A stretch of 64,000 bases of DNA from Lacinutrix himadriensis (lineage in GTDB: Bacteria > Bacteroidota > Bacteroidia > Flavobacteriales > Flavobacteriaceae): the NCBI RefSeq assembly GCF_001418105.1, contig NZ_LIQI01000019.1, positions 186,001 to 250,000 of the forward strand, read 5' to 3'. The notes under the pieces were generated by a model. It saw only the letters and a list, made by a program, of their open reading frames with translations. It had not been told where the DNA came from and did no database searches. The stretch's first letter is position 1; each line of letters begins with the position of its first letter. The translations under genes were made by a program, and so were the position numbers. Below, piece by piece: positions 36,201 through 45,662 of the stretch.

Positions 36201-36843
36201 AGGTCTCCGGAATAAAAATATCCATGTCTCCATCCCCATCTAAATCACTAGAGCTTATGTTTCCATAAGAATAATTAGGAAAAATCGTAGTAGTAATTAG
36301 CTGTTCTTCTCCAAAATTTGCTAAACCATCTAAGTTTTCATACCATACTGCTCCAGAGGATTGCATTGCAAGTACATCTAGATCACCATCACCATCTATA
36401 TCACTACTAGAAATAGATTCTACCAAACCACCTAACGCAATAACTTGTTGTACACTAAAGGTTCCGGTACCATTTAAGTTTTCGTACCAAGAAATCTTAC
36501 CATCTACTGAAGAAGCAGACATAATATCTAAATATCCATCTCCATTAATATCACTTACATAAACTTGAGTTAAACCAGAAATATCTGTTGTTATGATTCT
36601 TTGATTACTAAAATTTCCTTGACCGTCTGTATTTTCATACCAAACAACTTTTTCACCATTGTGAGATGAACCTATAATAAGATCTACATCTCCATCATTA
36701 TCTAAATCTTCAAAAATAGTCGATTCTATTCCATCCGGATTGTAAGAAGAGTCAATAACAACATTTTCTTCAAACCCAATCTGCCCATGACAATAAAAAG
36801 TGAAACAAAGTGTAAAAAGTAATACTAGTAGATTTTTATTCAT
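33232..36843 (-). CDS. Large T9SS-sorted FG-GAP/VCBS repeat surface protein
   Basis: 1203 residues. Signal peptide 1-20 (ends 'FYCHGQ'). About 25-770 is a string of FG-GAP/VCBS-type repeats with the Ca-binding loop DxDxDGxxD ('DLDGDGDMDI', 'DINTDGGMDV') and the companion 'WYENxDGxGxF' motif, likely forming two beta-propellers. Then an SdrD-B-like 'DLNNDGCSSG' module, a repeat-like 'DLNISIYPSINDPRPGF' module, a DUF7619-like 'DPNDIRVLEGE...YIIRFQNTGTASA' module, and a type A sorting domain from 'FIMYPNPANNHL' to 'KKFIKK'. Surface location via the T9SS; probable binding or adhesion protein. It is a paralogue of the gene at 38686 and shares its C-terminal half with the gene at 19584. Confidence 0.92.
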   Translation of the reverse strand: MNKNLLVLLFTLCFTFYCHGQIGFEENVVIDSSYNPDGIESTIFEDLDNDGDVDLIIGSSHNGEKVVWYENTDGQGNFSNQRIITTDISGLTQVYVSDINGDGYLDIMSASSVDGKISWYENLNGTGTFSVQQVIALGGLVESISSSDIDGDGDLDVLAMQSSGAVWYENLDGLANFGEEQLITTTIFPNYSYGNISSSDLDGDGDMDIFIPETFNNSEFNWYQNTDGQGSFIPVLTNMATSTPDNNIDVTVNTFIIDFDQDGDIDIVTPETKYWFENDGSGVFGDRQAMLQEASGTNNGYIILTLGDIDGDGDLDAVTRRETPTWLSFHENPGDGQPLVYNSVIDDYFYTPDAVLADINTDGGMDVVTIAADRDIVAWHENLDGLGNYGQDQIIAPHVDVPKSVFSADFDGDGDMDFVSIFYGDNEIAWFQNTNGQGDFSEPISVTKNISAGTSVSAADLDGDGDFDIIASGGELFSSITRKLVWYENLDGLGNFGTEQIILADGTYTEAIHVADLDNDNDIDILVVSAVSDKVIWFENINGNGIFSTEQIITTETDSPQSVSTADLDSDGDLDVLTTSLIDDKLAWYENTNGTGDFGVQQVISISGNGAIDAKAADFDNDGDLDIVLASRLDDTVAWYENLDGNGVFGAENIIYTDDNPGQAIKVIAVDVDNDGDLDVLSASVEYAGVVVWFENVDGYGAFGEPQPIITGDADLATGIYMDIDVADVNQDGMIDILSAFEESNTLVWSINQGVVLNEIYGIISTDLNNDGCSSGNVPTNGIMVLTDNTSGNLATFSTNSGVYQFFVGEGSYTTNATSNLPAYFEVSPSSFDSDFVGIGNTEMQDFCIIPTASINDLNISIYPSINDPRPGFNTTYQIVYKNVGTTQLGGDVTFEFDDAKLDFLNANETVASQTANTLTFNFTDLNPFETRTIDVVFNLFAPPTTNIGEVLITTATINPVTGDNTPEDNVFTLNQTVIGSYDPNDIRVLEGEQILLEDADKYLHYIIRFQNTGTASAINVHVENVLDHKLDWTTMQLESLSHTGSVEIKDGVNVSFIFDDINLADSTSDEPNSHGFIAYKIKPKSDVVVGNVIHNTADIFFDFNPAIVTNTVSTEIVDALSIAEFQAASFIMYPNPANNHLTISGNSVIDTITIYDVNGRALKAINYDANVVEMNITDLSSGIYFIQIQAGEEKEVKKFIKK

Positions 36844-36878
36844 AATTAGGTTTTAATAGATTTAGGTTACTAACTTAC

Positions 36879-36904
36879 AATAAATAAATAAATAAATAAA
36901 TAAA
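36879..36904. repeat. (TAAA)6 tetranucleotide repeat upstream of the FG-GAP gene
   Basis: Six perfect TAAA units (36881-36904) fill the 65-base gap between the adenine deaminase stop and the FG-GAP start, ending 37 bases upstream of the ATG. On the minus strand it reads TTTA repeats. Unit-number change would alter spacing in the leader or promoter of a surface protein. Confidence 0.85.
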
Positions 36905-36908
36905 CCAA

Positions 36909-38531
36909 TCAGTCCACTTCTAAACTAGTAAATTTAAAATCGGTACCACTAAATAGTCCTTTGTCGCTTAGTTTTAAATCCGGAATCACAAGTAAAGCCA
37001 TAAAAGATAAAGTCATATAAGGCGCATGTAATGTGCTCCCTAATTGTTTTGCCATTTTATCCAGCGCTGCATAATCTTTACCAATAGTTGCGCCATCTTG
37101 ATCGCTCATAATTCCTGCCACTGGAAGTGCTACTATTTTCTCTTCAGAATCGCTTATTGCACAAATTCCTCCTTTGTTTTCAATGATTAGATTTACTGCT
37201 TTGCAGATCGCTTCGTCAGAAACGCCAACAGCAATAATATTATGGGAATCGTGACCAACAGAACTTGCAATTGCTCCTTCTTTTAATCCGAAATTCTTTA
37301 TAAACGCAATTGCTGGCTTATCGTTGTTATAGCGATTTACAACCGTCATTTTTAGGATATCTGTTGTGGTATTAGAAACTAAGTTTCCGTTTTCTATAGT
37401 TGCTTCTTCAATAAGTTCGTTAGTTACTAACTGTCCTTCTAAAGCTTCAATCACTCTAATTTTTTCTGCGGAAGAATCGAATTTAAAATCGGAAACGGTT
37501 TTCTTTTCCGTATTGAAATTATTAAGGTTTTTAAAAGCGACATCTTTAATATGTACTTTTCCGAAGTCATACACCAATGCACCATCAATATAAGTCTGAA
37601 GGGTTTTAAACTCCTTTAAATCTTCAACTACAATACAATCTGCAGCATCACCAACTTGTAGTAAACCTACATCTAGATTATAATGTTTTACCGGATTGAT
37701 ACATGCTGCTTGCAATACTTGAAACACATCTATATTTTTGGCAATTGCTCTTGCACATAAAGCGTTGATATGGGAAACAATTAAATCGTCTGGATGTTTA
37801 TCATCACTACAAAACATCATGTTTTCAAAATGTTCTGGCATTAAATCAATTAAGGCTTCAAAGTTTTTTGCTGCGCTTCCTTCACGAATTAGAATTTTCA
37901 TGCCTTTTTGCAGTTTCTCTAAACCTTCCTCAAGGGTGAAACACTCATGATCGGTAGAAATTCCTGCTGCTATATATTTGGTAATATCTTCTCCTCGAAC
38001 GCCAGGAGCATGACCATCTACAGGTTTGTTGTTTTGTTTTGCGTGTGCTATTTTTTTCAGGACTTCTTCATCATCAAATAAAACGCCCGGATAATTCATC
38101 ATTTCAGCGAGATATTTAATATCTGGATTTTCCATTAATTTCTTAATGTCTTCCGAATCGATAATCGCTCCTGCAGATTCAAAGCTTGTTGCTGGTACGC
38201 AACTTGGTGCTCCAAAATTAAATTTTAACGGCACTTGTTTTCCGTTTTCAATCATAAACTCCACGCCTGCAACACCTAATACATTTGCTATTTCATGTGG
38301 ATCGGAAACCGTAGAAACTGTACCATGTTGTACTGCTAGTTTAGCAAACTCGCTTGGCACCAACATAGAGCTTTCTATATGAATGTGTGCATCTACAAAA
38401 CCTGGAAGAATGAAATGATTAGCGTCATGTTCTTTTTCTACAATAGATTCAATTTTACCAGCTATAATGGTAACTTCTCCTTTATATATGCGTTTGTTTT
38501 GTATGTCTACTATTTGGCCTTGTAGTTTCAT
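36909..38531 (-). CDS. ade: Adenine deaminase
   Basis: About 540 residues. Converts adenine to hypoxanthine plus ammonia in purine salvage. Amidohydrolase metal ligands appear in '[13 protein letters not shown]' (His-x-His), 'PHEIANVLG', 'DGHAPG' and 'STDHECFT', with the Asp in 'FCSDDKHP'. The C-terminal '[13 protein letters not shown]' and '[11 protein letters not shown]' segments match the bacterial Ade family. I use the ATG at 38531, which leads with 'MKLQGQIVD'; another lies five codons upstream. It is inserted between two same-strand paralogous surface genes. Confidence 0.95.
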   Translation of the reverse strand: MKLQGQIVDIQNKRIYKGEVTIIAGKIESIVEKEHDANHFILPGFVDAHIHIESSMLVPSEFAKLAVQHGTVSTVSDPHEIANVLGVAGVEFMIENGKQVPLKFNFGAPSCVPATSFESAGAIIDSEDIKKLMENPDIKYLAEMMNYPGVLFDDEEVLKKIAHAKQNNKPVDGHAPGVRGEDITKYIAAGISTDHECFTLEEGLEKLQKGMKILIREGSAAKNFEALIDLMPEHFENMMFCSDDKHPDDLIVSHINALCARAIAKNIDVFQVLQAACINPVKHYNLDVGLLQVGDAADCIVVEDLKEFKTLQTYIDGALVYDFGKVHIKDVAFKNLNNFNTEKKTVSDFKFDSSAEKIRVIEALEGQLVTNELIEEATIENGNLVSNTTTDILKMTVVNRYNNDKPAIAFIKNFGLKEGAIASSVGHDSHNIIAVGVSDEAICKAVNLIIENKGGICAISDSEEKIVALPVAGIMSDQDGATIGKDYAALDKMAKQLGSTLHAPYMTLSFMALLVIPDLKLSDKGLFSGTDFKFTSLEVD

Positions 38532-38572
38532 GAAAATGGTTTTCAAAATTAAATTTAAGAATGGAAAAAAGA

Positions 38573-38597
38573 TGCTTCGACAAGCTCAGCATGACAA
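38573..38597. repeat. REP-like TGACA-ended hairpin
   Basis: TGCTTCGACAAGCTCAGCA followed by TGACAAG. The same GCTTCGAC...GCTCAG...TGACA pattern recurs at 47867-47919 (in pabB) and, more loosely, at 5923. A common dispersed intergenic palindrome type in flavobacteria. Confidence 0.65.
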
Positions 38598-38633
38598 GTT
38601 ACTTATAATTATAAAACTACAGATTTAAATTAA

Positions 38634-38668
38634 AAAAAAAGCTTCCCTTAAAAACGGAAGCTTTTTTT
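38634..38668 (-). terminator. Bidirectional terminator near the 1170-residue FG-GAP gene
   Basis: AAAAAGCTTCC/GGAAGCTTTTT stem with T runs on both strands; 18 bases past the FG-GAP gene stop (38686). Confidence 0.88.
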
Positions 38669-38685
38669 ATTATGTTTTAGCAAAA

Positions 38686-41600
38686 CTACTTTTTAATAAA
38701 CTTCTGAGTTTGTTTAGCGTTTCCAGAAACTAGTTCTATAAAATACATTCCGTTAGATAAACTAGCGACATCTAATTGGTATTGTAATGTATGATTTGAT
38801 AGTTTTATAGCTTTAATTTTTCTACCATTAATATCAAAAACCGTAATATTATTTAGAGGGTATTTGCTCTTAATAGTTAATTGATTTTCTGTTGGATTTG
38901 GGTAAATTGAAAAAGTATTCCTATTAAATTCTCCAACAGATAAATTTTCTACAATTTCTGTGCTAACTGTATTTGTTACAATTGCAGGATTAAAATCGAA
39001 GAAAATATCGGCAGTATTATAAAAAATATCTCCAATAGCTACATCGCTTTTCGGTTTTATTTTGTAGGCAATAAATCCATGCGAGTTTGGTTCATCATTG
39101 GTGCTATCTGCTAAGTTGATATTATTAAAAACAAAGTTTACCTCACTCCCGTTTTTTATTTCTACACGACCAGCATGACTCAAACTTTCTAATTGCATGG
39201 TTGACCAATCTAATTTATCATCTAAAATATTTTCAACATTTACATTAATCGCACTTGCAGTACCTGTATTTTGAAAACGAATGATATAATGTAAATATTT
39301 ATCGGCATCTTCTATTAGAATTTCTTCCCCTTCTAAAACTCGAATATCGTTAGGGTCGTAAGAACCAATTACGGTTTGGTTTAATGTAAACACATTATCG
39401 TCTGGCATATTATCTCCAGAAACTGGATTTATAGTGGCCGTGGTAACTAATGTATTATTTATATTAGTTGTAGGAGAACCAAACACATTAAATTGTAAAT
39501 CTATGTTCCTTGTTTCCAATAGATTTAAATCTGCATAATTAAAAGTTAAACTATTTGCCGTTTGTGCAACGACTGTTTCGTTAGCACCTAAAAACTGCAT
39601 TTTACTAGCATTAAACGTATAGGTTATATCCCCACTTAATTGTGTAGTTCCTAAATTCTTATACACTATTCTGTATGTAATATCAAAACCTGGTCTTGGA
39701 TCGTTAAAAGGGGAATAGATAGCAATTTCTAAATCACTAATTGTTTGATTAGATGATAAACAGAAATTGGATATATCTGTATTTCCCAGTCCAGAAAAAC
39801 TAGAAGAATTTGAAACCGGATTAGAAGAAAAATAATTTGGCAAGCCTGAAATAGCAGTTACAAAATCACCTTCATTTACAGCAATTTGATAACTCCCATT
39901 TTCTTTGGTGAATGTTGCAAAATCATCTGTTCCATTACTACTTTGAATCATTACATTTGGCAATTCCATATTACTAGTATTACAACCATCATTGTTTATA
40001 TCGAAACGAACTGAACCGTTTATTTCATTACCTAAAAGGTTTAGGTTTTTATACCACGTAATATTATCAAAGTTTTTTCCTGCAGATACCACATCCATAT
40101 CTCCATCGTTATCTATATCGCTAGAAAAAAGTGATACTGGTCGCCCAATACTTGTAGACACCAATTGTTCGCTATTAAAAGTTCCTTGACCGTCTATGTT
40201 CTCGTGCCAACGTACTTCTCCGGAATAATTAGAAACACTATAGGTAGATAAAATATCGATATCCCCATCACCATCTACATCACCTGGAAAAATAGAACTT
40301 ACTACAGCTGAAGTATTGGTATCTGAAGCTATTATTATTTGGCTACCAAATGCACCTAAACCATCTAAATTCTCATACCATGCTATTTTACGATCATCGG
40401 AACCGAATACCATATCTAAATCATTATCACCATCTATATCTATAACATAAATAGAATGCAAATCCTCAACACCTGAAGCGATCCCCTGCGGAATTCCAAA
40501 AGCTCCATTTCCATCCGTATTTTCACTCCAAGAAATAAGATTATATTCTCCATAAACAATATCCATGTCCGTATCACCATCTATATCTGCTATCTTTAAT
40601 CCATTGCCAATTACATTTACATTATCAATTAGAACTTGAGGTGCACTATAAGAACCTTGACTATCTAGATTTTCATATAATAAGATTTGATTTGTTTTGT
40701 ACGCAATAATATCTAAATCATTATCACCGTCTATATCATTTACATCTATAAATCTCACGACTGTATTATCATCAATTTCATGTTGTATACTAAAATTTTG
40801 GCTACCTGTATATTCAATCCAAAAGAACCTAGAACCATACGAACAAAGCAGGTCTTTATCTCCATCATTGTCTACATCTGTAGGAAACATAAAAAAACAA
40901 TAATCACTTGAAATAAACCTTATATTACCAAAAAGACCATTCCCATCTGTATTTTCAAACCAGGCCAAATTATTTAAAGACCTAGAAAGTATATCTTCAT
41001 CACCGTCTCCATCTATATCAAAAGCTATCACCTCTTTTGGTGTATCTACATTCGTTAATATAACTTTCTCTGAACCATAATCTGGTTGTCCATCTAAATA
41101 CACATGCCATGAAATTGTTTCGTATTGTTCCGAGTATTTAACGACGTCCAAATCTCCATCTCCATCTAAATCGGTTGCATATATGTTCGTGGTTCCTTCC
41201 GAATACGTATTTAAGAAGTTTACAAAACTAGAAAAACCTCCTGTGCCATTATTTATGTGGTAGATGGAAGAATGGTTGTAACCTCCACTTACAATTATAT
41301 CCATAAACCCGTCATTATTTATATCTGAAACGTCCATAAACACTCCTCCGGTTCCAAAATTTATTCCATCTGCAAAATCTCCAAGGCCATTCTGGTTTTC
41401 ATACCAAATTATAGTACCAGAAACAGAGCCATCTACTGTAATTAGATCCAAATCTCCATCATTATCAAAATCTATAGAAGAAATAGAATCTGCATTATAT
41501 TGTGTGGCCCCAATGAGTTGAGAAGGTCCAAAATCTCCTAAAGCATCGGTATTTTCATATAGGTATAAATTTTCATTATCACGACCAGCAATAATATCCA

Positions 41601-42198
41601 TATCGTTGTCGTTATCCACATCTGTAATGTGTAATGATAATATTGTAAAACCATCGTTAATAATTTGTTCCGAACCAAACATTCCTAATCCATTTGTATT
41701 TTCAAACCAAACCAACTTGCTATCCTGATAATTAGAAGCTACAATATCTAAATCCATATCATTATCTAAATCGGCATAACTAATACTAAATGCATCAAAT
41801 GGTATAGATTGCTGACTAATAAAAGTCCCTAATCCATCTGTATTTTCATACCAAGTAATGTATTCATCACTACTAGAAATAACATCTGTATCACCATCAC
41901 CATCCACATCTAGAGCATAGGCTGTTCTAAAACCAGAAGACGCTAAACTTATCGTTTCCGGTGTTCCAAAATCTCCTTGTCCATCCAAGTTTTCTAGCCA
42001 AGCAACTTCCTTACCATTACCCAAAATCACGACTAAATCCATATCTCCATCCCCATCGATATCATTAGAATGAACAAAACCATTGGTATAGCCGGGATAT
42101 ACATTTTCCGAATTAAGAATATTATCTTGAAACCCTATTTGTGCAAAAGTAAATTGGATAAAGAATAGAAATAGTAAAGAAATGTATTTTATTTTCAT
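38686..42198 (-). CDS. Large T9SS-sorted FG-GAP/VCBS repeat surface protein (paralogue)
   Basis: 1170 residues with the same plan as the gene at 33232: signal peptide (ends 'FIQFTFAQ'), about 12-15 FG-GAP-like units with DxDxDGxxD loops and 'WYENxDGxGxF' motifs to about residue 730, an SdrD-B-like 'DINNDGCN' module, the 'IAIYSPFNDPRPGFDITYRIVYKN' module, the DUF7619-like 'DPNDIRVLEGEEIL' module and a type A sorting domain ('FSIYPNPTENQLTI' to 'TQKFIKK'). The repeat region differs from its paralogue much more than the C-terminal third does, where whole stretches agree. Likely a surface binding protein with calcium-stabilised propellers. Confidence 0.92.
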   Translation of the reverse strand: MKIKYISLLFLFFIQFTFAQIGFQDNILNSENVYPGYTNGFVHSNDIDGDGDMDLVVILGNGKEVAWLENLDGQGDFGTPETISLASSGFRTAYALDVDGDGDTDVISSSDEYITWYENTDGLGTFISQQSIPFDAFSISYADLDNDMDLDIVASNYQDSKLVWFENTNGLGMFGSEQIINDGFTILSLHITDVDNDNDMDIIAGRDNENLYLYENTDALGDFGPSQLIGATQYNADSISSIDFDNDGDLDLITVDGSVSGTIIWYENQNGLGDFADGINFGTGGVFMDVSDINNDGFMDIIVSGGYNHSSIYHINNGTGGFSSFVNFLNTYSEGTTNIYATDLDGDGDLDVVKYSEQYETISWHVYLDGQPDYGSEKVILTNVDTPKEVIAFDIDGDGDEDILSRSLNNLAWFENTDGNGLFGNIRFISSDYCFFMFPTDVDNDGDKDLLCSYGSRFFWIEYTGSQNFSIQHEIDDNTVVRFIDVNDIDGDNDLDIIAYKTNQILLYENLDSQGSYSAPQVLIDNVNVIGNGLKIADIDGDTDMDIVYGEYNLISWSENTDGNGAFGIPQGIASGVEDLHSIYVIDIDGDNDLDMVFGSDDRKIAWYENLDGLGAFGSQIIIASDTNTSAVVSSIFPGDVDGDGDIDILSTYSVSNYSGEVRWHENIDGQGTFNSEQLVSTSIGRPVSLFSSDIDNDGDMDVVSAGKNFDNITWYKNLNLLGNEINGSVRFDINNDGCNTSNMELPNVMIQSSNGTDDFATFTKENGSYQIAVNEGDFVTAISGLPNYFSSNPVSNSSSFSGLGNTDISNFCLSSNQTISDLEIAIYSPFNDPRPGFDITYRIVYKNLGTTQLSGDITYTFNASKMQFLGANETVVAQTANSLTFNYADLNLLETRNIDLQFNVFGSPTTNINNTLVTTATINPVSGDNMPDDNVFTLNQTVIGSYDPNDIRVLEGEEILIEDADKYLHYIIRFQNTGTASAINVNVENILDDKLDWSTMQLESLSHAGRVEIKNGSEVNFVFNNINLADSTNDEPNSHGFIAYKIKPKSDVAIGDIFYNTADIFFDFNPAIVTNTVSTEIVENLSVGEFNRNTFSIYPNPTENQLTIKSKYPLNNITVFDINGRKIKAIKLSNHTLQYQLDVASLSNGMYFIELVSGNAKQTQKFIKK

Positions 42199-42254
42199 GC
42201 TTTTTTAATTTTGAGAGTTGAAAATACACATAAATTTCTAAAAAACTAACAGAT

Positions 42255-42284
42255 ACAAAAAAAACCTTCCAAAATTGGAAGGTT
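42255..42284 (-). terminator. Terminator after dsbD
   Basis: Perfect 10-bp stem AACCTTCCAA (42263-42272) / TTGGAAGGTT (42275-42284), with a T run on the minus strand. Located 62 bases past the reconstructed dsbD stop. Confidence 0.85.
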
Positions 42285-42325
42285 CAAAATCTAATATATA
42301 AAATTCATATTTCTAATCATAAGAC

Positions 42326-42341
42326 TCCTGCTTCTTCAGGA
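42326..42341. repeat. REP-like hairpin after dsbD
   Basis: TCCTGCTTCTTCAGGA (5-bp TCCTG/CAGGA stem, 6-nt loop), a degraded member of the TTCCTG(n)CAGGAA family, 5 bases from the reconstructed dsbD stop. Confidence 0.5.
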
Positions 42342-42346
42342 ATTAG

Positions 42347-44313
42347 TTACTCCTTAAAATTCTCCACTCCTTTAACCAACCAATCATAGTACTCATCCGC
42401 ATTTGGAGTATACGCCGTAGTATGATTTAAGAGTTCCATATCATGGTTTAATAACACATAAAATGGTTGTGAGTTATTTTGGAAATTTAGCGTTTGTAAG
42501 GTTGCCCATTTATCGCCAATAGTCTTAATATTTTTAATGCTTCCGTTATGCTCAAAAACTGAAATTGTTCATTTTCTTCCAATTCTTTTCTATCATCTAC
42601 ATATAAAGAGATAATAACATATTCTTCATTTAACACACTATAAATCTTGTCTTTACTCCAAACTTGTTCTTCCATTTTACGGCAATTCACACAAGCCCAA
42701 CCTGTAAAATCTAACATGATTGGTTTGTTTTCCGCTTTAGCTGCAGCAACGCCTTCTTCTAAATCTTTATAACAGTTTAAGCCTAAAGGACAATCGGATT
42801 CTTTTTCATATAAACTATACGGTAAAGGTGGCGGAAAACCACTTAACAGCTTTAAGTTTGCGTGTTCGGTATTGGTTAAACCCGGAATTAAATACACTAC
42901 AAATGCACCTACTAAAACAGCGAAAGAAATTCTACCGAAGCTTAATTTTTTAAGCGGACTATCATGTGGAAACTTAATTTTTCCTAATAAATACAATAAT
43001 AAACCAATTCCTAGAACAATCCAGATACCAATAAATACTTCCCGTTTTAAAAGTCCCCAATGTTTTACTAAATCGGCATTAGATAAGAATTTAAAAGCCA
43101 TTCCTAATTCTAAAAATCCTAGAACCACTTTAACGGTATTTAACCAACCACCAGATTTTGGTAATGCGTTTAACCATTTTGGGAACATCGCAAATAAAGT
43201 AAACGGTAATGCTAATGCTAGTCCGAAACCAGTCATTCCCATAGTCAGTTGCATTGCGCCACCATCGCTAGTTAAGGATCCTGCCAATAGCGAACCTAAA
43301 ATTGGTCCTGTACAAGAAAACGAAACAATAGCTAACGTTAATGCCATAAAGAAAATACCGATTATTCCACCAACGTTAGAAGCGGAATCCATTTTATTTC
43401 CCCAAGATGCTGGTAATGTGATTTCATAAAAACCAAAGAACGAGAATGCAAAAAATGCGAGTATGATAAAGAAGATAATATTTAACCATACATTAGTAGA
43501 AATGGTGTTTAGTATCTCTGGATTTAACGAATCTAAAAAGTGAAATGGTAAACTTAAAAGCACATAAATCACTAAAATAAACAAACCATAAAGCATGGCA
43601 TTTGCTAATCCTTTTTGCGAATTGCTTGCACTTTTTGTAAAAAAGGAAACCGTTAACGGAATCATAGGAAACACACAAGGTGTTAATAAGGCTATTAATC
43701 CGCCAAGAAAACCAAGAATAAAAATACCGAAGTTGGATTTTTCTTTAACTTCTTCTTTTTCATATTTTTCCCAACCGGTAACGTTAAGTTGTAATTTATC
43801 GGATAGTTCTTTACTTCTTGCATCTATAGAAGTTGTTGTAGTTATAGCTGTTGCTGAATCTTTAGATAGATTAAAAGTTAGTACTTCACTTTCAAAAATA
43901 CATTTTTCATCATCACAAGCTTGAAAAAATACTTCGGAAGAAATAGAAGTTACTTCTGGATTTAGAAGTTCAATCTTCTGTGTAAAAGTAGCAGCACCAT
44001 CAAAATAGGTTAAATCCATTTGAAACACCTTATCAAACTTCGTGATACTCTCACTTTCTAAAACTTTACCAACCAATTTATAGTCTTGTGTTTGCGCAAT
44101 AGAATCAAATTCAAATTCTGTTGGCAAAGCGCCACCTTCTGGTAAATGTTGTGAATACAAATGCCAATGATCTTCTATTTCTGTATTGAAAATAAGATTG
44201 TATTCTGTTTCTGAAATTTTCTCGACAGCAGTAGACCATTTTACTGGTTCTAGTTGTGCGAAAGATTGACTAAGTGAAAAAAAAGTAAGTACTACTAATA
44301 AAAAATGCTTCAT
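42347..44313 (-). CDS. dsbD: Thiol:disulfide interchange protein DsbD (reading frame shifted near the C-terminus)
   Basis: Passes electrons from cytoplasmic thioredoxin to periplasmic thiols. N-terminal signal and DsbD-alpha domain (about 1-160), eight membrane helices (about 195-470, starting 'FILGFLGGLIALLTPCVFPMIPLTV') and a C-terminal thioredoxin domain with 'GWACVNCRKMEEQVW' (CVNC near 539). The frame runs to 42487 and ends in unrelated residues ('ALKILRLLAINGQPYKR'). A shift at the A5 run 42554-42558 restores 'GSIKNIKTIGDKWATLQTLN' and 'AYTPNADEYYDWLVKGVENF', the expected family ending, with stop TAA at 42347. Either a real mutation or a homopolymer read error. Its start overlaps the tilS stop by one base. 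Confidence 0.88.
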
Positions 44314-45644
44314 TATTGTAATGTGATTTTTAATATGTTTTTTGTTTTTTCTGTGACTTTATAACGATTGTCGGTACGTTTGTTTATTATCCAAACGACA
44401 TCTTCATTAGCACACAAAACTAAGGCTTTTTCTTTTTCTAGTAACGAAAGCTTTTCGTCTTTAAAAAACTTACTCAGCTTCTTTTTGCCTTGCATGCCTA
44501 AAGGGTAAAAATAGTCGCCTTTTTCCCATTTTCTTACGGTTAGCGGAAATTTTAACAAATCTTTATCTATATAAACTATTGCTTTGTTTCGTTCGGTAAG
44601 TTGTTCTGTGGATTCCAAAGATAAAACGCCTAAGGGTGTTTCTATTTCGGTATCGTTTTCTGAAATTGAAATAGATGTATCGACTTCACTCGAAAGGTCA
44701 TCATCCACTTCGGTTAACAACAAATATGCTCTATCTTTTAATAATCGGTGTGTGTTAGAAAACACTTGTTTTCCGGACTGCGCTTCTAATAAATTATAAA
44801 CATCATTCCATTCTGTAAATCCGAAACCCTTAAGCAATTCAAACAAATATGCTTTGGTGTTGGATAACTTCTGAAGTTTTTTAATGTTGAATTTTATGAT
44901 TTCACCTTCTACCGAAACTACTTTTTTCTGCACGCTTGTTATCGCATCTTCAATAATGCTTTTGACATCTTGTAAATTGTTTTGTGTGGTTTCAAAATTT
45001 TGAAGTAATTCGGCATTCATTTCCTTTAAAACAGGAATTACATCATGACGTAATTTGTTTCGTAAATACTTGGTAGATGCATTACTACTATCTTCTCGCC
45101 ATTGAAATTTATTTGCTTTTGCGAAACTTTCTATTTCTTCTCGAGTACATTTAAGTAATGGTCTTACAATATTCTCATTCACTTCCGGAATCCCTGTCAA
45201 TCCGTCTAATCCTGTACCTCGAGTTAGGTTTATTAAAAAGGTTTCCAGATTATCATCTGCATGATGTGCTGTTAAAATATAATCAAATTGTAGTTGCTCA
45301 CTTAACTCTTGAAACCAATTATAACGCAATTCTCGAGCAGCCATTTGGGTAGAGATTTTATGCGTTTCAGCAAAAGTATTGGTATCAAAATGTTGGATAA
45401 AAACTTCTGCTTGTAAATCTGCTGCCAATTGTTCTACAAAATCTTGATCGCCATCACTTTCTTTTCCGCGTAAATTAAAATTGCAATGTGCTAAAGAAAA
45501 ATTAAGATTTAATTGATGGCATACATGCGTTAAAACCACAGAATCTAATCCTCCAGAAATAGTAATAAGGAGTTTACTTTCTTGTAGGAAAGGAAGATTT
45601 TGGTTTATATGTTCTTTAAAGGTATTTAAAAGTTTAATAGGCAT
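44313..45644 (-). CDS. tilS: tRNA(Ile)-lysidine synthetase
   Basis: 443 residues. Converts C34 of the tRNA-Ile anticodon to lysidine so that AUA is read. P-loop 'SGGLDSVVL' at 30-38, 'AHCNFNLRGKESDGDQ' and 'TAHHADDNLETFLINLTRGTGLDGLTG' are the N-type ATP pyrophosphatase core; the C-terminal 'RKWEKGDYFYPLGMQGKKKLSKFFKDEKL' domain binds tRNA. The gene is essential in most bacteria. The stop shares one base with the dsbD start (TAATG), so the pair is translationally coupled. Confidence 0.95.
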   Translation of the reverse strand: MPIKLLNTFKEHINQNLPFLQESKLLITISGGLDSVVLTHVCHQLNLNFSLAHCNFNLRGKESDGDQDFVEQLAADLQAEVFIQHFDTNTFAETHKISTQMAARELRYNWFQELSEQLQFDYILTAHHADDNLETFLINLTRGTGLDGLTGIPEVNENIVRPLLKCTREEIESFAKANKFQWREDSSNASTKYLRNKLRHDVIPVLKEMNAELLQNFETTQNNLQDVKSIIEDAITSVQKKVVSVEGEIIKFNIKKLQKLSNTKAYLFELLKGFGFTEWNDVYNLLEAQSGKQVFSNTHRLLKDRAYLLLTEVDDDLSSEVDTSISISENDTEIETPLGVLSLESTEQLTERNKAIVYIDKDLLKFPLTVRKWEKGDYFYPLGMQGKKKLSKFFKDEKLSLLEKEKALVLCANEDVVWIINKRTDNRYKVTEKTKNILKITLQ

Positions 45645-45662
45645 AAGAAAAGAGGCATAAGT

